Assembly (NCBI RefSeq): GCF_036227225.1
Contig: NZ_CP109444.1
Location: 10,397,501-10,461,500, forward strand
Source of the DNA: Streptomyces sp. NBC_01478
GTDB lineage: Bacteria; Actinomycetota; Actinomycetes; Streptomycetales; Streptomycetaceae
DNA length: 64,000 nucleotides
Direction of reading: 5' to 3'
Positions 1 through 8,191 of the stretch are shown one piece after another (position 1 is the stretch's first letter; every line of letters begins with the position of its first letter). The notes beneath the pieces were generated by a model, which saw only the letters and a program-made list of their open reading frames with translations, was not told where the DNA came from and made no database searches. The position numbers and the translations under genes were made by a program.

Positions 1-542
1 GGGAAGTCCTTCTTCTCGAAGACCTCGATGCCGTAGATCTCGAATACGGCCGTCTTTCCGTCCTTGCGCCCGACCTCGACGCGATTTCCCTTCTTGAGGG
101 CCCCGAGTCCGTAGAACACGGCGGGGCCCATTTTGTTGTCGACATGGCCGACGACCACTGCCGTGCCCTTTTCACCGGGGGAGACCGCGCCGGTGAACCA
201 GCCCGCCAGATTCGGGTCCTCCGGCGGCGGCGCACCGACCCAGCCGTCCGCGTCCAGACCCACCGGCATGATCGGGGCGTCGACCCGGATCGCGGGAATC
301 CGCACCCGGTCGGCCACGGAGAACGGCAGCGGAGCGGGGGCCTTGGCGAAGGTGCCGACACCGGTCCGGGCGTCCGCGGCCGCCGCCGTGGCCGGCTGCG
401 GGGGGCCCACGTCGAACTCCCCAGAACCATTCCGAATGAGTGCGAGACCGGTCAGCAGAACAAGCGCTATCACTCCCCATGGGGCGCGCTTCTTCTGCCG
501 CTCCTCCTCTTCGGCAAGCTCGGACAGCTCCGACGCAGACAT
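1..542 (-). CDS. Class F sortase, C-terminus cut by window edge
   Basis: The gene runs leftward off the window, so only about 180 N-terminal residues are visible. A charged N-terminus is followed by one membrane segment (residues 22-36), an Ala/Pro-rich linker, and a sortase barrel with RIPAIRVDAPIMPVGL and then GHVDN (His133, the catalytic His of the family). The catalytic Cys and Arg would lie beyond position 1. The start ATG at 542 gives the sortase frame; an ATG at 549 is in another frame. Class F sortases are membrane-anchored transpeptidases of actinobacteria whose substrates are mostly unknown. Two secreted proteins with a C-terminal membrane anchor lie next to it, but neither has a visible LPXTG/LAXTG motif, so a substrate link is only suggested by position. 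Confidence 0.85.
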   Translation of the reverse strand, partial: MSASELSELAEEEERQKKRAPWGVIALVLLTGLALIRNGSGEFDVGPPQPATAAAADARTGVGTFAKAPAPLPFSVADRVRIPAIRVDAPIMPVGLDADGWVGAPPPEDPNLAGWFTGAVSPGEKGTAVVVGHVDNKMGPAVFYGLGALKKGNRVEVGRKDGKTAVFEIYGIEVFEKKDF

Positions 543-874
543 TCGCCATCCCCTCTCGACGCGGCCGTCGCCACGTCCGTCGCGCATACGAGAACGCTAA
601 GTCCGGAAGCCGGAACCGGCGACGGGGGAAGCGCGAACGGGTGGCCCGGACATCCTTATGTGCGCCATACGAGTTGACGCCCGCAGGAATTTTCTGACGG
701 TCCGTGACCTGCGGCAATATCCGATTGTGCGCTTTTCTCTCGGCGTGTCCTCTCACCAGGACGGACCATTCTCGAAATGCGGGCGCGTGCAAGGCATCTG
801 AGGGTGCGTCTGGGAGGCGTTTTCTCGCCGATCGACCGGGGACGGGTCCCGGGGCGCCTTCCGCGGAGGATGAC
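543..874. other. Intergenic region between divergent genes
   Basis: This 332-base gap separates the leftward sortase gene from the rightward secreted protein. It must hold both promoters, but no consensus -35/-10 pair stands out. I see no RNA gene and no convincing small ORF. A GGAGGA ribosome site at its right end (865-870) belongs to the next gene. Confidence 0.5.
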
Positions 875-1381
875 ATGCGTACTACTCGTGCCCTGGCTGC
901 CGCCGGTGCCGCGGTGGCCGTCCTGGGGCTCGCCGCCCCGGCGGCCGTCGCGGACGGCATGGGCGCCAGCCCCAGCAACATCGTCGCCCTGCCCAGCGTG
1001 ATCGCCCGCGGCGGCCAGCTCACCGTCACGGTCGACGGCTGCTTCAGCGGCGGCAACGCCATGGCCACCTCACCGGGGTTCGAACGCCCCGCGAACCTCT
1101 CCCTCGTGGGCGGTTCCGGTACGACGTCCAGCGGAACGGCCCGGATCAGCAGATCGGCGAGCCCCGGCTCGTACAGCATCACGGTCCGCTGCTCCAACGG
1201 GTCCTCGCTGACCCGTGACTCCGCCTACACCGTCATCGGCGGTGTCCGCGGCGGTCTCGGCGGCAGCAGCAGCGCCGGGGCGACCCCGACCGACATGGCG
1301 ATCGGCGGCGGCCTGGTCGCCGCGGCCGTCGTGGGCGGCGGGGTGTTCTGGATGCGCCGCCGCACCGAGCGCGGCATCTGA
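875..1381 (+). CDS. Secreted, C-terminally membrane-anchored surface protein
   Basis: The product is a 168-residue protein of unknown function. It has a Sec signal peptide (about residues 1-27, ending AVADG), a beta-rich region containing two cysteines (GCFSGG and VRCSNG) that could form a disulfide in an Ig-like fold, a Gly/Ser linker, a hydrophobic segment (about 143-158) and a positive tail, WMRRRTERGI. That layout resembles a sorting tail, but no LPXTG or LAXTG motif is visible. The start is fixed by GGAGGA four bases upstream of ATG 875. The convergent gene at 1476-2024 has the same architecture and appears to be a paralogue. Its neighbours suggest an exported cell-envelope role. Confidence 0.8.
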   Translation: MRTTRALAAAGAAVAVLGLAAPAAVADGMGASPSNIVALPSVIARGGQLTVTVDGCFSGGNAMATSPGFERPANLSLVGGSGTTSSGTARISRSASPGSYSITVRCSNGSSLTRDSAYTVIGGVRGGLGGSSSAGATPTDMAIGGGLVAAAVVGGGVFWMRRRTERGI

Positions 1382-1409
1382 CCTCCTCCCCTTCGGAGGT
1401 CGTGACGCA

Positions 1410-1464
1410 CCCAACAGGCCTTCGCCCCGGACCCTTTCGGGTTCCGGGGCGAAGGCCTGTTGGG
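1410..1464. terminator. Bidirectional terminator between two convergent surface-protein genes
   Basis: A 22-bp perfect stem pairs 1410-1431 with 1443-1464, and the loop includes CCCTTTCGGG. It lies 28 bases after the stop of the rightward gene and 11 bases after the stop of the leftward gene, so it can end both transcripts. Confidence 0.9.
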
Positions 1465-1475
1465 TGGTGGAGCGG

Positions 1476-2024
1476 TCAGCCGCCGTCCTCTCCGGTACGG
1501 CGACGCGAGAAGTGGTACGCCGCCCCCACCGAACCGGCGATCAGGGCCGCGCCGATACCGAGTTCCCTGAGGTCGAAGCCGGCGATGCTGCCGCCCTCAC
1601 CGGCGTGGACCCCTCGCGGAATCTGCTGGGCCGGCTGGAGCGGCTGGATGTTGTTGTTCGTGCGGCCGGAGGCGATGGTCAGACCCGTGGAGCCGCTCTC
1701 GCCGCCGCACGTGAACGTCACCTGGTACACCGCACCCGGCCTGGCGTCCCAGTCGACCATCGCCGTCGCCGAGGACTGCCCCGGCGAGATCCTGACCGTG
1801 TCGAAGACCCCGGAGGAGACCGTGGCGGAGCCCCTGCACCCGCCGTTGTCCCGGTCGAGCTGGAGGGTCACCTGGCCGCCCGCCGCGATCGTCGAGGGCA
1901 GGACACTGAAGCCGAACGGCGTGATGTTGTGGTTGCCGTCGCCCTTCGCGACGGCGAGCGGCGCGGACAGGGCGAGGGCGCTGATGCCCAGCAGTGCGGC
2001 CGAGGCGACGCGTATCGCGCGCAT
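1476..2024 (-). CDS. Secreted, C-terminally membrane-anchored surface protein (paralogue)
   Basis: The product is a 182-residue protein of unknown function. It has a signal peptide (residues 1-26, APLAVAKG), an Ig-like beta region with two cysteines (GGCRGS and FTCGGE), a linker, a hydrophobic segment (about 155-172) and an RRR tail. Order and spacing match the protein at 875-1381, although sequence identity looks low. Upstream in-frame codons exist, but ATG 2024 follows a good GGAGGA site (2031-2036) and begins the signal peptide directly. No sortase motif is visible. The two genes probably arose by duplication and inversion and now share one terminator. Confidence 0.78.
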   Translation of the reverse strand: MRAIRVASAALLGISALALSAPLAVAKGDGNHNITPFGFSVLPSTIAAGGQVTLQLDRDNGGCRGSATVSSGVFDTVRISPGQSSATAMVDWDARPGAVYQVTFTCGGESGSTGLTIASGRTNNNIQPLQPAQQIPRGVHAGEGGSIAGFDLRELGIGAALIAGSVGAAYHFSRRRTGEDGG

Positions 2025-2258
2025 GGTGATTCCTCCGGGTCCCCGAGGAGCAGCAGCGGACCTTTTCCGCTTGCGCGGTAAATGCACCTCGATGACCGAA
2101 ACGCTAGGAACATGTGTGCGCTCCCGCGATCGCAGTCGCGCGAATGGGGCAATCGTGTGGGCCGCACAGGGGACACCGTTCCTGCGACCGGGGGACGTCC
2201 GCGGTGTGGCGTACGCCCCCCGTGACCTGCCTCGGTGGCCGGCTCCGGTGAGAGGCCG

Positions 2259-3023
2259 TCAGTCCTTGATGTGCGGGAAGAGGTTCAGGAACGGCTGCGC
2301 CGACGCCGTGATGCCACGGCTGTAGGGCGCGTCGAAGTCCCAGATGAGGAACAGCAGGAAGGCGATCAGCGCCGAGAACAGCCCGGCGAGGACCAGCTCC
2401 CGCGGCGTACGCCGGATCTGCAGCGCGAAGACCATGCCGATGGTGATCACACCCCCGGCCAGCAGCCCGAACCACACCACCGCGGGCATCGTCGCCCCGG
2501 TGGAGTCCGCGCGGGCGCTGCGGGCCAGGTCGGCCGCGGCGACCTGCTCGACGAGCGGCTGGTAGGCCTGTGCCTGGAAGTCCGTCTTCGGCTGGTAGTC
2601 GGTGACGTCCTGACGGATGCGCAGGAGGAGATCGGTACCGCGCTGGGTGAGCTTCTGGTGGTCGGCCATCGTCTTCCACTCGGTGTTGACGACCTGTGAG
2701 ACATAGGCGTCGACATCCGCCCGGATGCGGTCACGCTCGTCCGGCGGGTAGGCCCGCACCCGCTCCGAGATCTCGTGCAGCGCCTGCGCCTCCGCCTGCA
2801 CATGGTCCTGGGCGGCGCTGCGGGCCTCCCAGACACCGGCGATCGCCAGACCCAGGACGATGGCGTACACCACGCCGATCCACATCGTCATGTACTCGAT
2901 GACGTCCGGGGTCTCGCTGGGGTCCTCGTCCTCGGACGCCGCGCGTTCGCGCAAAAAGGTGACGATGACGACGACGACACAGGCCGCCGCCATCGCGAGG
3001 GCGAGAACAAGCCATTCCGACAA
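2259..3023 (-). CDS. DUF4239-type membrane protein
   Basis: The product is a 254-residue integral membrane protein that I assign to the DUF4239 family from overall layout. It has an N-terminal membrane helix, a second helix (MWIGVVYAIVLGLAIAGVW, about 53-71), a long soluble helical middle with an ERVRAYPPDERD segment, and two C-terminal helices (WFGLLAGGVITIGMVFAL and LVLAGLFSALIAFLLFLIW). I chose TTG 3023 because GGAGG lies eight bases upstream and it gives a complete first helix; the first in-frame ATG is ten codons later. It starts 16 bases after the stop of the proline-rich gene, so the two are likely one operon. Family members are described as bestrophin-like, but no function is established. 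Confidence 0.72.
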   Translation of the reverse strand: MSEWLVLALAMAAACVVVVIVTFLRERAASEDEDPSETPDVIEYMTMWIGVVYAIVLGLAIAGVWEARSAAQDHVQAEAQALHEISERVRAYPPDERDRIRADVDAYVSQVVNTEWKTMADHQKLTQRGTDLLLRIRQDVTDYQPKTDFQAQAYQPLVEQVAAADLARSARADSTGATMPAVVWFGLLAGGVITIGMVFALQIRRTPRELVLAGLFSALIAFLLFLIWDFDAPYSRGITASAQPFLNLFPHIKD

Positions 3024-3039
3024 GGGGTTCCTCCGGGGA

Positions 3040-3675
3040 TCAGCGCGGACGCAGCGCGGCGATGGCGACCACCGCGGGCAGGGTGATGAGCAGGACGTAG
3101 ACGACCGGCGGCGTCCGGCCGGTGGCGGGCCGCGGGTGCGGCTCGGCGTGGTGCTTCGGATAACTGACCGGGGTCGCCACGGGATGCGGGGTGGGCGTGG
3201 GCGACGGCGACGGTTTCGGCGGCGGGGTCGGCGTGGGCGTCGGGGCCCGCCGGGGCAGCGGAGCCGCGGGCGCCGGTCGGGGCGTCGCGGCGGGCGGTGG
3301 CGGCACGGGCTTCGGCGTGGGCCGCGGCGTCGGGGTCGGCGTCGGCCTGGGTGTAGGAGTCGGGGTGGGCCTCGGCTTCGGAGGAGGAGGTGGCGTGGGC
3401 TTCGGCGGCGGCGGAGTGGGCGTAGGGGAAGGGCAGGGCGGCGGGGTCGGCTTCGGGGTCGGCTTCTGACAGGCCGGGGGAATCGGCCAGGAGTCGCCAC
3501 CGGCGACTGCCACCGCCTCCGTGCCGTCCGGCCCCGTCGAGGCGTACGCACACGCGTCGGCCGCCGCCAGGCCCGCCGGTGCGCCCGCCAGCAGCCAGGT
3601 GAGCGTCACCAGGGTCAACACCCTTGCGACGAGGGCGGTTCGAGTCGGTTCGGGTCCATGCACGACGGAGATCAT
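3040..3675 (-). CDS. Proline-rich secreted wall-spanning protein
   Basis: The product is a 211-residue protein with an N-terminal signal sequence (ALVARVLTLVTLTWLLAG), a short Cys-containing head (ADACAYAS and PPACQKP), then about 100 residues of tandem PT/PK/PR dipeptides (PTPTPTPRPT repeats), and a C-terminal membrane segment (VVYVLLITLPAVVAIAAL) ending RPR. Such polyproline stretches form stiff rods that can cross peptidoglycan. The function is not recognisable. ATG 3675 was chosen because it precedes the signal peptide; no strong ribosome site is visible, so the start is uncertain. It is the first gene of a pair with the DUF4239 membrane protein. The glycine-rich ORF on the opposite strand is its shadow. 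Confidence 0.7.
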   Translation of the reverse strand: MISVVHGPEPTRTALVARVLTLVTLTWLLAGAPAGLAAADACAYASTGPDGTEAVAVAGGDSWPIPPACQKPTPKPTPPPCPSPTPTPPPPKPTPPPPPKPRPTPTPTPRPTPTPTPRPTPKPVPPPPAATPRPAPAAPLPRRAPTPTPTPPPKPSPSPTPTPHPVATPVSYPKHHAEPHPRPATGRTPPVVYVLLITLPAVVAIAALRPR

Positions 3676-3932
3676 GAGGCCTCGAGGGCCGGGGCACGCC
3701 GAGGCACGGAAGGATTGCCCCGAAGGAGTGGAAGGCGAGGTGCGACGGTTTGACGAACCGTCTCCCGGAGGTGGCCGGATGCGTACGCGCATACGAGAGC
3801 GCTGCCGTGTCACAGGTGTCGGAAAGAAATTTGTGCGGTCGTTGAACACTTCCGTGGTCCCCACCCGTACCTAGGACCGTGCGGCGGCACAGACGGGCGC
3901 TGCAACATCCAGGTGATTATGGGGAGTTGACG

Positions 3933-4895
3933 ATGAAGACCTCCTGGCGGAGCGCCTCACTCGCGGCGACGGCCGTGTCCGTCATGGCGTTGACGGCGGC
4001 GTGCGGTTCGGAAAATGTGACCACGCCTTCCTCTGCGGCACAGAACGTCGGTGCCACGGCGGCGGCCGGAGGTTACGGAAGCGTCGGTGCGGCCACGACG
4101 AGCCCCAGCACCGGTGCCGGCAACGGCTACGGCGCCGACGGCCAGCAGGCCGCGGCCGCCGAGCCCGCGGGCGAGCTGACCGTTGCCAACAACCCCGACC
4201 TCGGCAAGGTGTTGAGCGACGGTGCGGGTCTGACCCTCTACCGTTTCGACGCCGACACGGCCAATCCGCCCAAGTCGAACTGCGACGGCGACTGCGCCAC
4301 CGCGTGGCCGCCGGTTCCCGCCGACGACGCCACGGCCGGTGCCGGTATCGACAAGGCCCTCCTCGGCGAGGTGACCCGTACCGACGGCACCAAGCAACTG
4401 ACCATCGGCGGCTGGCCCGCCTACCGTTACGCCAAGGACGTCAACGCCGGTGACGTCAACGGCCAGGGCGTGGGCGGCAAGTGGTACGCGCTGGCCCCCG
4501 ACGGCAAGAAGGCGACCCTCGCCAGCCTGCCCGGTCTGTCCGTCAAGAAGGACGCCAAGCTCGGCGACATCGTCGTCGACAAGAACGGCCACACGGTCTA
4601 CCGCTTCCTCAAGGACAAGGCATGGCCCGACTCCGTCTCGAACTGCACCGGAGCCTGCCTGGAGAAGTGGCCGGCCGTCGGCATCGTCTCGGCGAGCGAC
4701 ACCAAGGGTGTGAAGAAGGACGGCCTGATGGGCTTCACCCGCCCCGACGGCGTCAAGCAGATGACCGTCAACTGCTGGCCGATCTACACCTTCTCCGGTG
4801 ACACGGCCGCCGGACAGACCAACGGTCAGGGCGTGGGCGGCACTTGGTACGCCGTCTCCCCTGAAGGGAAGCCGGTCGGCGCGCCCGCGGAGTAG
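3933..4895 (+). CDS. SCO0930-type lipoprotein with secreted repeats (Lipoprotein_15)
   Basis: The product is a 320-residue lipoprotein. The signal peptide ends in the lipobox LTAAC with Cys24 as lipidation site, followed by a Ser/Thr/Gly/Ala-rich linker to about residue 85. Two pairs of the secreted-repeat unit of PF03640/COG4315 follow, with hallmarks LYRFDAD..CDGDCATAWPP and VYRFLKD..CTGACLEKWPA, each followed by a GWPAY or CWPIY segment and GQGVGGxWY. The biochemical role is unknown; the family is often linked to redox or metal-related envelope functions without proof. GGGGAG sits seven bases before ATG 3933. The gene is followed by its own terminator at 5011-5041. Confidence 0.85.
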   Translation: MKTSWRSASLAATAVSVMALTAACGSENVTTPSSAAQNVGATAAAGGYGSVGAATTSPSTGAGNGYGADGQQAAAAEPAGELTVANNPDLGKVLSDGAGLTLYRFDADTANPPKSNCDGDCATAWPPVPADDATAGAGIDKALLGEVTRTDGTKQLTIGGWPAYRYAKDVNAGDVNGQGVGGKWYALAPDGKKATLASLPGLSVKKDAKLGDIVVDKNGHTVYRFLKDKAWPDSVSNCTGACLEKWPAVGIVSASDTKGVKKDGLMGFTRPDGVKQMTVNCWPIYTFSGDTAAGQTNGQGVGGTWYAVSPEGKPVGAPAE

Positions 4896-5234
4896 CGAGA
4901 ACCTCCCCAGGGTTGATCGCCCCCCGCCCACTCGGCACCGAGACGCGGAAGGGAGGGACGTGGGCAAGCGACCACCATGCCGAACAACAGCAGCGCGCGC
5001 GACCCCAGGTCCGCCCCCTCCGCACCGCACGGAGGGGGCGGGCCCCTTTGGCGTTTCCCGCCCGCCAATTCCGGCATTCGCCGCGCTTCTCCGCGTGTCC
5101 CCGCACATCAATTCGGCACGTGCCATGGGCAATCAGCGGGAACGGATGGTCAATTTCCGTTTCCGCTCGACCCTTTGGCGGGCGATCAGTAGCCTCAGCT
5201 CGAACACCGGATCGCCTACGCCTTGGAGAGATAC
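4896..5234. other. Intergenic region with terminator and methyltransferase leader
   Basis: This gap of about 340 bases contains the terminator at 5011-5041 and, downstream of it, an A/T-richer stretch (5080-5200) that probably holds the promoter for the methyltransferase-rmdA pair. A GTG codon near 4960 with GGAGGGAC upstream opens a reading frame, but that frame runs through the terminator stem, so I do not call it a gene. Confidence 0.5.
5011..5041 (+). terminator. Rho-independent-like terminator after lipoprotein gene
   Basis: A 12-bp perfect GC stem (CCGCCCCCTCCG pairing with 5030-5041) with a seven-base loop is followed by GCCCCTTTGGCGTTT. Confidence 0.85.
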
Positions 5235-6047
5235 ATGGAGCGTCCCGCCTGGGCACCACGAAGCATCGACATCTCGGTGCCGAGCGTTTCGCGTATCTAC
5301 GACTACTACCTGGGCGGTTCGCACAACTTCGAGGTCGACCGGGAAGCGGCCCGCAAGGCCATGGAGTTCCTCCCGGGACTTCCCAAGATCATGCAGGCGA
5401 ACCGGGCGTTCATGCGCCGCGCCGTGCGTTTCGCGGCCGCCGAGGGCATCACCCAGTTCCTCGACATCGGCTCCGGGATCCCCACCTTCGGGAACGTCCA
5501 CGAGGTGGCCCAGGAGGCCAGCCCCGGCGCCCATGTCATGTACGTCGACCACGACCCGGTGGCGGTCGCGCACAGCCAGGCCGTGCTGGCGGGCAACGAG
5601 ACCGCGGACGTCGTCGCGGCCGACCTCCGCAAGCCCCAGGAGATCCTGGCGAGCCCTGAGGTCCAGCGGCTGATCGACGTGAATCGGCCAGTGGCCTTAC
5701 TTCTCGTTGCCATACTGCACTTCGTGGAAGACACGGACGACCCGTACGGAGCGGTGGCAGAGCTGCGCGAGGCACTCGCGCCCGGCAGTCTGCTCATCCT
5801 CACCCATGCCTCGTACGAGGGAATCCCGTTGCCACCGGAGCGGGCGGAGGGCGCGGTGGACGTGTACAGGGACATTCGCAATCCGCTGATCATGCGCTCG
5901 CGCGAGGAGATCGCGCGGTTCTTCGAGGGGTACGACATGGTGGAACCCGGACTGGTGCCGATGCCGGAGTGGCGGCCGGACACGGTGCTGGAGGACGAGG
6001 ATCCGTACTCCTTCTCCGGATTCGCCGGCGTAGGACGCACGGCGTGA
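5235..6047 (+). CDS. SAM-dependent methyltransferase (Methyltransf_19/DUF574 type), TTA codon
   Basis: The product is a 270-residue class I SAM methyltransferase of the actinobacterial DUF574 family. The N-terminus has the family signature RIYDYYLGGSHNFEVD, the SAM loop is DIGSGIPT (77-84), and the acidic loop is YVDHDP (103-108). The substrate is unknown. ATG 5235 has GGAGAG five bases upstream; an in-frame TTG at 5223 overlaps that ribosome site and is less likely. Leu155 is encoded by TTA (5697-5699), one of only two TTA codons I found in this window's genes, and a rare ATA follows six codons later. The stop overlaps the GTG start of rmdA (GTGA at 6044-6047), so translation of the two is probably coupled and may depend on the bldA tRNA. 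Confidence 0.87.
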   Translation: MERPAWAPRSIDISVPSVSRIYDYYLGGSHNFEVDREAARKAMEFLPGLPKIMQANRAFMRRAVRFAAAEGITQFLDIGSGIPTFGNVHEVAQEASPGAHVMYVDHDPVAVAHSQAVLAGNETADVVAADLRKPQEILASPEVQRLIDVNRPVALLLVAILHFVEDTDDPYGAVAELREALAPGSLLILTHASYEGIPLPPERAEGAVDVYRDIRNPLIMRSREEIARFFEGYDMVEPGLVPMPEWRPDTVLEDEDPYSFSGFAGVGRTA

Positions 6048-8179
6048 TCGCCGAGCCGGACGGGCCGGAGGGCAGACTGCGCAGGTTCGCGACGATCTGG
6101 AGCCGCGCGGTGTTCCCGGCGACCTCGACCTCGCTGACCCGGCCCGAGTTCGAGGAGCTGCTCCTGCCGCTGGCGCGGCGGTTGAGCGAGGCGCTGCGCG
6201 CCCGGACCTTCGAGGCCGAGGAGGGTAAGGCCGTCGGGGCCGCCCTCGTCAGCGCGCACTGCACCGACCCCGACGCCCTCACCCACACCCTGGAGTGCGT
6301 CGACGCCTACCTGGTCCTCTACTGCGGCGGCGACGGCTCCCAGGAGGACCTGCGGATCCGCTCGGCCCGCCTCCAGCACGCCATGGCGGCCGGCTTCGCC
6401 CAGGAACTGCGCGAGCGCACGCTGGCCGAGCAGGAGGCCATCTCGGTGGCCGCCCTCCAGGCCCAGGGCGTCGTCGCCCAGGCCCTGCACGCGACCGAGG
6501 CCCGCTTCCGCGCGGTCTTCGAGGGCGCGGCCATAGGAATCGGCATGGCCGACCTCGACGGCAACATCCTCCAGGTCAACGGCGCGCTGCTGCGCATGTT
6601 CGGCATCACCGAGCAGACCATGGGCGGCCGCAACGTCCGCGAGTGGACCCACCCGGACGACGCGCCCCAGACCTGGACCCTCTACGACGAACTCGTCCGC
6701 GGCGAGCGCGAGCACTACCACGTCGAGAAGGCGTTCTACCGGCCTGACGGAACGGTCCTGTGGACCAACCTCACGGTCTCCCTCCTGCGCGACGCCGACG
6801 GCAACCCGCAGTACCAGCTCGCCCTCATGGAGGACACCACCGAGCGCCGGCTGCTCAATCTGCGGCTGCGCTACGAGGCGACCCACGACGCCCTCACCGG
6901 TCTCCCGAACCGCACCCTGTTCTTCGAACGCCTGGAGAAGGCGCTCGGCGCGGGCGACAACCAGCGGTTCGGCCTGTGCTACCTCGACCTCGACGGCTTC
7001 AAGACCATCAACGACAGCCTCGGCCACGCGGCCGGCGACCGGCTGCTCGTCGAGGTCGCCGACCGGCTGCAGTCCTGCGCGACCGCGCCCGGCGAGATGG
7101 TCGCCCGCCTCGGCGGCGACGAGTTCGTGGCGCTGACCACAGGACCCGACACCGAGCGCGAGGTCGACGAACTCGCCGGCCGCATCATGAACGCCCTGAT
7201 CACCCCGGTCAGCATCGACGGCCGTGACCTCACCGTGCGCGGCTCCATCGGCATCGTCGAGGGCCCGGCGGGCGAGCGCGGTCCGGCGGAGGTGCTGCGC
7301 AGCGCGGACATCACGATGTACCGGGCCAAGTCGGCGGGCGGCAACCGCTTCGAACTCGCCGACCCGGAGGCCGACGCCCGCGCCATCACCCGCCACGGCC
7401 TGACGACGGCGCTCCCGGCCGCCCTGGACCGCAACGAGTTCTTCATCGAGTACCAGCCGCTGGTCCACCTCGGCGACGGCAGCGTGCGCGGCGCCGAGGC
7501 CCTGGTCCGCTGGCTGCACCCGCAGCACGGCGTGCTCGGCCCCGACCGCTTCATCCCGCTCGCCGAACACACCGGCCTGATCGTCCCGTTGGGCCGCTGG
7601 GTCCTGGAACAGTCCGTACGACAGGCCCGCGCGTGGCGCGAGTCGTACGGCGACGGCGTGCCCCTGCGCATCAACGTCAACCTCTCGCCCTGCCAGCTCA
7701 CCCACCCCGGCCTGGTCCAGGAGACCGTGGACATCCTGGAGCGCACCGGCGTCGCACCCGACGCGCTCTGCCTGGAGGTCACCGAGTCGGCGCTGATCGG
7801 AGCCGACGACGACCTGCTGAAGCCGCTCCGCCAACTCGCCGAGATGGGCGTCGACATCGCCCTGGACGACTTCGGCACCGGCTACTCCAACCTCGCCAAC
7901 CTCCGCCGGCTGCCGGTGAGCATCCTCAAGCTGGACCGCTCCTTCACCCAGAGCATGCAGCAGTTCCCGGCCGACCCCGTCGACCTCAAGATCGTCGAGG
8001 GCATCGTCTCCCTCGCCCACAGCCTGAACCTCGCGGTGACGGTCGAGGGCGTCGAAACGGGGGCGCAGGCCGAGCAGTTGCGGATACTCGGCTGCGACAC
8101 GGCCCAGGGCTGGTACTACGCCCGCCCGGGCCCGCCGGACCGCCTGCACGAGCTGGCACTGGTCGACGCGACGGGCTGA
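6044..8179 (+). CDS. rmdA: RmdA-like c-di-GMP enzyme, PAS-GGDEF-EAL
   Basis: The product is a 711-residue cytoplasmic bifunctional cyclic-di-GMP protein. An N-terminal helical region of unknown fold (1-145) is followed by a PAS sensor (about 150-265, ending MEDTTERR), a GGDEF domain with intact A-site GGDEF at 357-361, and an EAL domain (EAL at 485-487) that keeps NVNLSP, LEVTES, DDFGTGYS, LKLD and EGVET, the residues needed for phosphodiesterase activity. The inhibitory RxxD I-site expected five residues before GGDEF reads APGE and is absent. In S. coelicolor, RmdA (SCO0928) has this architecture and controls morphology and development; the flanking lipoprotein and methyltransferase support orthology. 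GTG 6044 overlaps the methyltransferase stop, with TAGGA upstream. Confidence 0.85.
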   Translation: MIAEPDGPEGRLRRFATIWSRAVFPATSTSLTRPEFEELLLPLARRLSEALRARTFEAEEGKAVGAALVSAHCTDPDALTHTLECVDAYLVLYCGGDGSQEDLRIRSARLQHAMAAGFAQELRERTLAEQEAISVAALQAQGVVAQALHATEARFRAVFEGAAIGIGMADLDGNILQVNGALLRMFGITEQTMGGRNVREWTHPDDAPQTWTLYDELVRGEREHYHVEKAFYRPDGTVLWTNLTVSLLRDADGNPQYQLALMEDTTERRLLNLRLRYEATHDALTGLPNRTLFFERLEKALGAGDNQRFGLCYLDLDGFKTINDSLGHAAGDRLLVEVADRLQSCATAPGEMVARLGGDEFVALTTGPDTEREVDELAGRIMNALITPVSIDGRDLTVRGSIGIVEGPAGERGPAEVLRSADITMYRAKSAGGNRFELADPEADARAITRHGLTTALPAALDRNEFFIEYQPLVHLGDGSVRGAEALVRWLHPQHGVLGPDRFIPLAEHTGLIVPLGRWVLEQSVRQARAWRESYGDGVPLRINVNLSPCQLTHPGLVQETVDILERTGVAPDALCLEVTESALIGADDDLLKPLRQLAEMGVDIALDDFGTGYSNLANLRRLPVSILKLDRSFTQSMQQFPADPVDLKIVEGIVSLAHSLNLAVTVEGVETGAQAEQLRILGCDTAQGWYYARPGPPDRLHELALVDATG

Positions 8180-8191
8180 GCGACCGCTGCC

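Noticed and set aside
3191-3469. Glycine/valine-rich repeat protein on the plus strand
   Set aside because: It is the reverse complement of the PT/PK proline repeats of the minus-strand gene, which has a signal peptide and anchor.
3844-3868. Possible ECF-sigma promoter (GAAC..CGT) before the SCO0930-type lipoprotein gene
   Set aside because: The spacer is about 18 bases, longer than the usual 16-17, and no matching site elsewhere in the window supports it.
4960-5200. Small ORF starting GTG near 4960 with GGAGGGAC upstream
   Set aside because: It reads through the terminator at 5011-5041 and has Arg/Pro-rich shadow composition.
5306-8149. 947-codon open frame on the minus strand opposite the methyltransferase and rmdA
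   Set aside because: It is the antisense shadow of two clear genes in GC-rich DNA; it has no ribosome site or domain and low-complexity composition.
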